From JAPLYB01 sp964500015 (GTDB taxonomy: Archaea; Nanobdellota; Nanobdellia; Pacearchaeales; UBA284), in the NCBI GenBank assembly GCA_964500015.1, contig CAZCMN010000035.1, positions 1-8,760 of the forward strand: 8,760 nt of DNA. The letters are read 5' to 3'. Below the pieces are notes generated by a model. The model was not told the origin of the DNA. It worked only from the letters and a program-made list of their open reading frames with translations, and ran no database searches. This document shows positions 4,888-8,760 of the stretch, piece after piece (the first letter of the stretch is position 1; each line of letters starts with the position of its first letter). Position numbers and translations under genes: made by a program.

Positions 4888-5349
4888 TTATTTTTCATCC
4901 AAAACTTTAAGATATTCTTCGATTCGCTCAACGATATTCTGAAGATAAAAGTTCTTTATGTTTTTCTCAAATAAATGAGAGAGGGGCATGAATTCTGTGA
5001 TGTTATATTTATTGTTGTTTGATTCAACGAGGAAGAGGCCTTTTAGTCTCTTTAATTGTCTTCTTATGTTTGATTCTGCTATTCCTTTGAGCTCAAGATT
5101 ATGTTTTTCCCGATTTTTTTCTACTAAATCTTTTATTTCAAGGGAGGTTAGGGAATTTTTCTTTTTAGAGTTTTCAAGTAAAACTTGAAGAATATCTGTT
5201 ACAACGTCTCGAGAATCTGCTTCTTGAAGCAATCCGAGAGATAAGCAGACCTTTTTAATTAAATCTCTCTCTTGAATTTCTTGTAAGTCAGAAGGTTTTT
5301 CATATTTTCTTAAGGTTATTTCAGCTAACGATGTTTCTTTAATTGGCAT
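4888..5349 (-). CDS. Winged-helix-like protein, possible transcription regulator
   Basis: A 153-residue charged protein of unknown specific function. Seen: the middle (about 65-118) has a helix-turn-helix-like layout. SLTSLEIKDLVEKN forms one helix, AESNIRRQLKRLKGLFLV forms a recognition-type helix and first wing strand, and ESNNNKYNITEF gives a beta hairpin wing. The N-terminal 60 residues and the tail (LFEKNIKNFYLQNIVERIEEYLKVL) are predicted helical and could dimerise. This pattern is common in MarR/PadR-like archaeal regulators, but no diagnostic residue fixes the family. It is the first of two genes (next: 4589-4870) and is divergent from the CARF-like gene across 175 bp containing conserved hairpin copy B. 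Autoregulation through that spacer is plausible but unproven. Confidence 0.6.
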   Translation of the reverse strand: MPIKETSLAEITLRKYEKPSDLQEIQERDLIKKVCLSLGLLQEADSRDVVTDILQVLLENSKKKNSLTSLEIKDLVEKNREKHNLELKGIAESNIRRQLKRLKGLFLVESNNNKYNITEFMPLSHLFEKNIKNFYLQNIVERIEEYLKVLDEK

Positions 5350-5423
5350 TTTTTATTGATTTAAGTTTGATAATCAATCGTATGATTTTGTAATGCTGAA
5401 AACAAACAAATTAATAATCTCCG

Positions 5424-5457
5424 ACTTACAGGTCTTGCTATCAAGCAAGAAGCTTAT
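5424..5457 (-). repeat. 34-nt conserved hairpin element, copy B
   Basis: Stem 5433-5439 with 5444-5450, loop ATCA, with the same ACTTA-AG left flank and AGAAGCTTAT right flank as copy A. It lies 84 nt upstream of the winged-helix-like gene's ATG, nearly the same distance as copy A to its gene (82). Both are followed on the minus strand by the 9-mer CAGCATTAC. Compensatory T5436-A5447 supports RNA (or cruciform) structure. The minus-strand promoter for this gene is unclear. Confidence 0.65.
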
Positions 5458-5487
5458 TTTTATTCTATATTCTCAAAGCTAATAATG

Positions 5488-5497
5488 TTTATAAATA
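5488..5497 (+). promoter_or_regulatory. TATA box for the CARF-like gene
   Basis: TTTATAAATA on the plus strand puts transcription start near 5519, 6 nt before the ATG at 5525. This excludes the in-frame TTG at 5501, which would lie upstream of the start of the mRNA. Confidence 0.55.
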
Positions 5498-5524
5498 TTC
5501 TTGACTCTTTATTACAGAATTAAA

Positions 5525-5887
5525 ATGGAATTAGTAGCATTATTATCTAGTGGAAAAGGCACTTGGGGGCAAGTTGCTGGACTTGTGAAGAGGGGTCAAT
5601 GGGAAAAAGTTTTTTTAGTCTGCACAGAATTTGCTGCTTCTAAAATTAAAGAATTTGACTTTTCTCAAAACGCAGAAATTGTTTCTGTTAATTTTGATAA
5701 ACCAATTTTAGAAGTTATTGAAGATATTAAGAAAAAATTAAGTGATAAATTTGCAGGAATGGAAGTTTCTGTTTCTTTAGCTTCTGGAGAAGGGAAAGAA
5801 CATATGGCTTTGATATCTGCTTTATTAAATCTACCAGTTGGAGTTAAATTTGTTGCTCTGACTAAAGACGGGATTGCTGAATTTTAG
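5525..5887 (+). CDS. Small CARF-like Rossmann-fold protein
   Basis: A 120-residue soluble protein; exact family not recognised. Seen: alternating strands and helices. ELVALLSSGKGTWGQVAGLVKRGQ gives strand-turn-helix, EKVFLVCTEF a strand, AEIVSVNFD a strand, then VSVSLASGEGKEHMALISALL and VKFVALT. The last block resembles the CARF-domain pattern (strand, T/S-G-G/E-T/G-K, then M and a helix), and the overall size matches a lone CARF domain as in the N-terminal half of Csa3. CARF domains bind cyclic oligoadenylates or related nucleotides; that function here is inference. No effector domain (HEPN, nuclease, HTH) is attached and no CRISPR or cas gene is in the window. The ATG start is chosen because the nearby TATA box leaves a 6-nt leader. 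A different Rossmann protein is the main alternative. Confidence 0.6.
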   Translation: MELVALLSSGKGTWGQVAGLVKRGQWEKVFLVCTEFAASKIKEFDFSQNAEIVSVNFDKPILEVIEDIKKKLSDKFAGMEVSVSLASGEGKEHMALISALLNLPVGVKFVALTKDGIAEF

Positions 5888-5892
5888 AAAAA

Positions 5893-5902
5893 TTTAAAAA
5901 TA
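5893..5902 (+). promoter_or_regulatory. Possible TATA box for the two-TM protein gene
   Basis: TTTAAAAATA is centred about 24 bp before the ATG at 5921, the spacing expected for a leaderless mRNA. The gene could equally be read through from the CARF-like gene, 33 nt upstream. Confidence 0.3.
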
Positions 5903-5920
5903 ATCTCTTAAAAATGCAAA

Positions 5921-6409
5921 ATGGCAGAAGATAATGTTAAAAAAAAGCAAAACTATCGAGGGCTAGCTCTTTTTGCTATTATCCCTATAGCATGGGTTGT
6001 TGCTGGTTTCTTAGGTGTTTTTGGAACGAGCAAAAATTATACTGAGAGAAGAGTTTTAGAGAGAACTGCAGCTGTTTCAAAATATGAAAATACATTGAGA
6101 GATAGCGCTTGTTTGGATAGTCTTGCTAGAGAAGTGTTTCACGCCCCCTTAGAAAGAGTCCCTTCTTTAGAAATGGACTTAAAGGCGAGCTTTGGAAATT
6201 TAGAAGATAGTCTTCGCAATGAGTTAGAGATTGCACGCATCTCTCCAGAAGTTATTCGTTATGAAGAAATCAGGGCGGAAGACACAAAATTTTTAATAGA
6301 CAGTGCAAGGAGAGTTACTTGGGGAATATATCTTGGGTTAGCTAGCACTGCTGTTCTATGTCTTGGTTATCTTTTAAAAGAGAGACATATGCTTAGAAAA
6401 CCATCTTAA
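5921..6409 (+). CDS. Membrane protein of unknown function with two TM helices
   Basis: A 162-residue protein not recognised. Seen: a Lys-rich cytoplasmic start (MAEDNVKKKQNYRG), TM1 at about 14-34 (LALFAIIPIAWVVAGFLGVFG), a ~95-residue charged, mainly helical segment with many Glu/Arg/Asp residues and one Cys (SACLDSLAREVF), TM2 at about 132-152 (WGIYLGLASTAVLCLGYLL) and a basic tail (KERHMLRKPS). The positive-inside rule puts both ends in the cytoplasm and the helical segment outside. It follows the CARF-like gene by 33 nt on the same strand, so the two may be one unit. Its codon and residue use is richer in Arg (AGA, CGC, CGT, CGA) and G/C than the neighbouring ribosomal genes, which could mean transfer or a lineage-specific origin; this is weak evidence. 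Confidence 0.7.
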   Translation: MAEDNVKKKQNYRGLALFAIIPIAWVVAGFLGVFGTSKNYTERRVLERTAAVSKYENTLRDSACLDSLAREVFHAPLERVPSLEMDLKASFGNLEDSLRNELEIARISPEVIRYEEIRAEDTKFLIDSARRVTWGIYLGLASTAVLCLGYLLKERHMLRKPS

Positions 6410-6456
6410 GAAATAAATTAAAAACATAAAAAATAAAAAAAATAGATTAATAAATT

Positions 6457-6490
6457 AGATTAACTATAATCTCTTTTTCTTTGCCTTTTT
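6457..6490 (+). terminator. Hairpin plus T-rich tract after the two-TM gene
   Basis: A 6-bp stem AGATTA/TAATCT (6457-6462 with 6467-6472, loop ACTA) is followed by TCTTTTTCTTTGCCTTTTT on the plus strand, a good archaeal U-tract terminator for the plus-strand genes ending at 6409. The tract overlaps the candidate micropeptide on the other strand. Confidence 0.5.
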
Positions 6491-6511
6491 CTTTGCTTTC
6501 TTCTTTGCCAT
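6464..6511 (-). CDS. Possible 15-residue Lys-rich micropeptide
   Basis: The minus strand encodes MAKKKAKKKAKKKRL then TAG: three tandem AKKK units. Seen in support: GAGG ends 9 nt before the ATG, the only good Shine-Dalgarno in this window; a TATA-like box with an A/G-rich BRE-like flank lies at 6583-6600; and the AKKK period is kept at the codon level with mixed AAA/AAG. Against: the same bases are the T-rich terminator tract of the opposite strand, and a 15-codon frame is easily open. If real it would be a tiny polybasic peptide, in composition like histone-tail or eL41-type peptides that bind nucleic acid or ribosomes. It lacks eL41's Arg/Trp pattern, so no identity is claimed. Confidence 0.35.
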   Translation of the reverse strand: MAKKKAKKKAKKKRL

Positions 6512-6582
6512 TTTTTTATTCCTCTTTTTTAAATTTTTGATTTATTATCAGTAAATATTACATAAAATATATGATTAACTTC

Positions 6583-6600
6583 TTTAAATACTTTTTCCCT
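6583..6600 (-). promoter_or_regulatory. Candidate promoter for the micropeptide
   Basis: The minus strand reads AGGGAAAAAG then TATTTAAA (6583-6590). A start about 26 nt downstream (~6560) gives a 50-nt leader before the ATG at 6511. The surroundings are very AT-rich, so the specificity is modest. Confidence 0.35.
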
Positions 6601-6716
6601 TTTTGAACTTTTTTTAAAAATCTAATTTTTTTAAAAAATTTTATGATTTTTTTGTCGTCGATAAATTTTTTCAGATTTTTTTTGAGAAAAATTTTAATTT
6701 TCAATTTTCTATTTCA
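6600..6716. other. Very AT-rich gene-free stretch downstream of tRNA-Ala
   Basis: Long A and T runs alternate and allow many weak A/T hairpins. The only GC-containing island is GTCGTCGA near 6654-6661. On the minus strand, TTTTT near 6690 could terminate the tRNA transcript. No reading frame or conserved RNA was recognised. Confidence 0.4.
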
Positions 6717-6787
6717 TGGACCTGCTGAGAATTGAACTCAGATTTATTCGTTGCGAACGAATTGTTCTGCCGTTATACTACAGGCCC
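6717..6787 (-). tRNA. tRNA-Ala, anticodon CGC
   Basis: The 71-nt cloverleaf reads on the minus strand. The 7-bp acceptor stem GGGCCUG/CAGGUCC includes G3-U70, the alanine identity pair. The anticodon stem AUUCG/CGAAU is perfect with loop UUCGCAA, giving anticodon CGC (codon GCG). The T-arm is CUGAG/CUCAG with loop UUCAAUU, and the variable loop has 4 nt. The discriminator is A73, with A15-U48 and G18-G19 present. The D stem GUAU/GAAC is weak, with an A12-A23 mismatch and U13-G22. No CCA is encoded (TGAAAT follows), so the tail is added by CCA-transferase. No intron. Confidence 0.92.
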
Positions 6788-6809
6788 ATAATTTATCTAG
6801 AATTTTTGA

Positions 6810-6818
6810 TTTATATTT
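6810..6818 (-). promoter_or_regulatory. TATA box for tRNA-Ala
   Basis: AAATATAAA on the minus strand is centred 26-27 bp before the mature 5' end of the tRNA (6787). A second, poorer TATA-like sequence (GATATAATC near 6831-6839) would instead give a ~20-nt 5' leader. Confidence 0.45.
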
Positions 6819-6936
6819 GTTTTTGATTCAGATTATATCGGATTTAGAGGGATTTTTGTGCGCTTTAGTTTCATTCTGTGCTTTGTTTTTAAATATTTAA
6901 TTATGCTAAAAAACAGAAAACCAAATAATTTATTAT

Positions 6937-6990
6937 CCTGAAAAATTACAAAGTAATTTTTGGGACGCTAAAAAGTTTCAGTCTATTTTT
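6937..6990 (-). repeat. Two-hairpin repeat, copy 3; likely terminator of the protease gene
   Basis: It lies 22-75 nt after the stop of the S2P-like gene. A strong stem AAAAATTAC/GTAATTTTT (6941-6949 with 6952-6960, closing on TT-run ends, loop AA-type) precedes GGGACGCTAAAAA on the plus strand. Compared with copy 2 (GGGATGCCAAAAA) two bases differ, and the alternative stem TTTTTGG/CYAAAAA survives with a G-T wobble. The outer second hairpin is weaker here than in copies 1 and 2. A partial echo, TATGCTAAAAAACAG, lies at 6902-6916. Confidence 0.5.
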
Positions 6991-7011
6991 AATGATAAAT
7001 TCCTAATTATC

Positions 7012-8475
7012 TTATAAGAAAAAATTTGGCCAAATCAATCTTAAAAGCCAGACAATGACCATTGCAGCGAAGATTAGAACAACTAGTATGCTTGCTATTT
7101 TATAGAGGGTCTCAGATAGTTTCTTTTTCTTTGTGATGGATAGCATGGTTAAATAGAAAAATTTTCCACCATCAAGGAAAGCAAAAGGAAGCATATTGAA
7201 TGTGGCAACAGCAAAACAAAGTAAAACCAACCAAATAAACATGGTTGAGAAAAATGAAAAAATTTGTTGATTATATCTTGGAGAATATCTCATAAATGGA
7301 TTTTTCATTGGAGAAATGAAGTCAATTATCTTTCCAGCAACATTTGTTGCTTTTGGCGAATATGATATTCCAATAAATCCTCTTGATTCATTTGAAGGAT
7401 TTTTATCTGCAATAATTTCATATTCTCCTTTGGTTGTTTCGATTATAACTTGCTGATAAGGCTGTATTTTGGTTAATTCTTGAAAGATTAAAGGATCTTT
7501 AGCATTTATGTTATTTATTTTAATTATCTCTCCTCTAATTTTCGAGTTTATTAATGGTGCATCATCATAAACAACTACTGAATCATTTTTATGGTCTTTG
7601 ATTTGGGTAAATTGTTGAATGAAATAATCTTTAGTTAACAAAAATGTTTCATTTTCTGTAGAATTTATTTCTTCTTTATTTATTTTCACATTAATTGGGA
7701 TTTTTTCAGGCAATGTTTTCTGAATTTCTTTGAGGTCTAAACTTTGGATATCTAGGTAGCCAACATCTTGATTATTCAGGGATATTGAAGAAATTTGACT
7801 TGAATTTATTGCTGTTGTAGCATATAGCGGGGAAGTTGGGGCTATGCTTAATGATAAAAATAAAACAAATAATATCCCAAAAATGATCATGAAAACAAAA
7901 TTAGAAAACGGGCCAGCAGACAGAATTGCCATCTGTTCTTTTTTCTTTTTTTTATTCATCTGTTTGTCATCTTGTTCTACAAAGGCCATTATTATGGGGC
8001 CTAGAAAACCAAAACCAGTTGATTTAATCCTTACATTATAAAGGCGGGCAAATATTCCATGAGCAAATTCATGTGTTGTTGCCAAGATTATCAAGATTAT
8101 TATCCAATGTATAAAATAAAAATCAGGCAATCCTGGAACTTTAAAAATTTGAGGAACATAGGGAAGAACTGGTAAGATTGGCGGCGTTTTAATTGCTTCA
8201 GGTATTTGGGCTAGTAAAACTACATTTTCTATAAGAAGAAAAACCATAAATATCATTGCAACAAACCCAAAAGTTATTGAGACATATGCCAAAACTTTTA
8301 ATGCTTTGGGATATTTTTTTGCAACATTATCAATAAATTTTAAACCAATCTTTGTTTTATAGAGCATAAAAATTCCTTCTTTTTTTACTTTTTTCTTATT
8401 TTTTCTTAAAAAAAGGAATACCCAAACACAAAAAATTGCTAATAATGCAAGATCAATATAAATAAAGCTCACCAT
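7012..8475 (-). CDS. Site-2 protease family (M50) intramembrane metalloprotease with PDZ-like domain
   Basis: A 487-residue membrane zinc protease, the type that cuts TM segments of regulatory or quality-control substrates. Seen: N-terminal TM (about 5-24) and a second membrane region (60-88); the catalytic helix HWIIILIILATTHEFAHG with HEFAH (H135, E136, H139); AGPFSNF (188-193); a soluble insert of about 170 residues (215-385) that includes a PDZ-like part (GEIIKINNINAKDPLIFQ and later GFIGISYSP); then the third zinc ligand motif NMLPFAFLDGGK (427-438, with D435). A final TM lies at about 462-482. All catalytic motifs are intact and the length fits archaeal PDZ-containing S2P proteins. A TATA box ~29 bp before the ATG implies a near-leaderless mRNA. 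It stands alone; its substrate is unknown. Confidence 0.92.
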   Translation of the reverse strand: MVSFIYIDLALLAIFCVWVFLFLRKNKKKVKKEGIFMLYKTKIGLKFIDNVAKKYPKALKVLAYVSITFGFVAMIFMVFLLIENVVLLAQIPEAIKTPPILPVLPYVPQIFKVPGLPDFYFIHWIIILIILATTHEFAHGIFARLYNVRIKSTGFGFLGPIIMAFVEQDDKQMNKKKKKEQMAILSAGPFSNFVFMIIFGILFVLFLSLSIAPTSPLYATTAINSSQISSISLNNQDVGYLDIQSLDLKEIQKTLPEKIPINVKINKEEINSTENETFLLTKDYFIQQFTQIKDHKNDSVVVYDDAPLINSKIRGEIIKINNINAKDPLIFQELTKIQPYQQVIIETTKGEYEIIADKNPSNESRGFIGISYSPKATNVAGKIIDFISPMKNPFMRYSPRYNQQIFSFFSTMFIWLVLLCFAVATFNMLPFAFLDGGKFFYLTMLSITKKKKLSETLYKIASILVVLIFAAMVIVWLLRLIWPNFFL

Positions 8476-8690
8476 CTTTCTTATTTCTTCTAGTCAATAA
8501 TGGTTTATAATTCTAATGATTTGTAGTAATTTTGCCAATGCGAGGTAAATTCTAATTTTTATTTATGATCTTCATTTGTTTTTCAAGCATAAGAGCTTCA
8601 GAATCCTAAAACAAAACAAGGAGCAGATTGATAAACTTTCAAAATGAAACTTACAGCTGGCGAAGTTAAGTAGAAAAAGAAATTTTATCT
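8476..8690. other. Intergenic region upstream of the S2P-like gene, no gene found
   Basis: All frames are interrupted within a few tens of codons. Short protein-like fragments are present on the plus strand (EQIDKLSK near 8620-8646 and MKLTAGEVK from 8644) and on the minus strand (LMLEKQMKIINKN). They could be gene remains, but none joins into a longer frame without several frameshifts. The AACTT/AAGTT inverted repeat (8648-8667) is weak. Confidence 0.3.
8504..8510 (-). promoter_or_regulatory. TATA box for the S2P-like gene
   Basis: TTATAAA on the minus strand places the start near 8480, about 5 nt before the ATG at 8475. The first ATG after the box is the annotated start. Confidence 0.5.
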
Positions 8691-8707
8691 AAAAATCCTG
8701 GATTTTT
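8691..8707 (-). terminator. Hairpin terminator
   Basis: AAAAATC/GATTTTT (8691-8697 with 8701-8707, loop CTG) starts directly after the stop of the partial frame at 8708-8710. On the minus strand it reads AAAAATC, loop CAG, GATTTTT, ending in a T-run, which fits an archaeal terminator. Confidence 0.45.
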
Positions 8708-8760
8708 TTAAAGCTTAGCAAGAAATCTGTCTGTTTTAACTGACAGATGAATTGCGCCTT
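8708..8760 (-). CDS. Probable C-terminal end of an unidentified protein (runs off right edge)
   Basis: On the minus strand, entering from the right edge, one frame reads GAIHLSVKTDRFLAKL then TAA. It looks protein-like and its stop is immediately followed by a terminator hairpin and, further on, by the S2P promoter. This is the arrangement expected for the end of an upstream gene on the same strand. Only 16 codons are visible, so neither the family nor coding status is certain. The inverted repeat ATCTGTC/GACAGAT (8725-8731 with 8742-8748) lies inside it and could mean this is structured non-coding DNA instead. Confidence 0.35.
   Translation of the reverse strand, partial: GAIHLSVKTDRFLAKL

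Noticed and set aside
5501..5524. TTG start giving an 8-residue longer CARF-like protein
   Set aside because: The TTG lies only ~9 bp from the TATA box, upstream of the expected transcription start, and the added residues (TLYYRIK) do not fit the first beta strand.
8649..8723. Possible third copy of the 34-nt hairpin element (ACTTACAG and AGCTTAGCAAGA)
   Set aside because: The words are 55 nt apart and in a different order, and the stem is not formed.
1..8760. CRISPR array, insertion sequence or phage region
   Set aside because: No regularly spaced repeats, transposase, integrase or attachment duplication seen on either strand.

Overview
The window is AT-rich archaeal DNA, very probably from a small-genome DPANN lineage (Pacearchaeota/Woesearchaeota type). 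The evidence is archaeal/eukaryotic-type ribosomal stalk proteins (L1, L10/P0, L12/P1), an archaeal-type glycyl-tRNA synthetase start, an archaeosortase resembling the group described from Pacearchaeota, a tRNA-Ala without encoded CCA, TATA boxes placed for leaderless or near-leaderless transcripts, and almost no Shine-Dalgarno sequences. The lineage is inferred from protein resemblance; no search was run.

Layout. Positions 1-236 (-) hold the N-terminus of glycyl-tRNA synthetase. Positions 352-2219 form an envelope block: a CTP-dependent polyprenol/dolichol kinase-like protein (-), a PAP2 lipid phosphatase (-) and a divergent archaeosortase (+). These fit a lipid-carrier and surface-protein-anchoring theme. 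Positions 2406-4296 (-) hold the L1-L10-L12 stalk genes behind a structured leader of about 200 nt. Positions 4589-5349 (-) are a two-gene unit: a winged-helix-like protein and a small helical protein. Positions 5525-6409 (+) are a CARF-like Rossmann protein and a two-TM protein of unknown function. Positions 6410-7011 hold a possible 15-residue Lys-rich micropeptide, a very AT-rich stretch, tRNA-Ala(CGC) and a repeat copy. Positions 7012-8475 (-) are a site-2-type intramembrane protease with a PDZ-like region. The right edge (8476-8760) has a terminator hairpin and probably the last codons of another minus-strand gene.

The most unusual content is non-coding. (1) A 34-nt block with a covarying hairpin occurs twice, each time 82-84 nt upstream of a minus-strand start codon. 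(2) A two-hairpin repeat of about 55 nt occurs three times (near 2266, 4314 and 6937). (3) A 22-nt motif is nearly identical in the L1-L10 and L10-L12 spacers, with shorter relatives in other leaders. (4) One palindromic TATA element sits about 24 bp from both start codons of the PAP2/archaeosortase divergent pair. No mobile element, CRISPR array or origin was seen.
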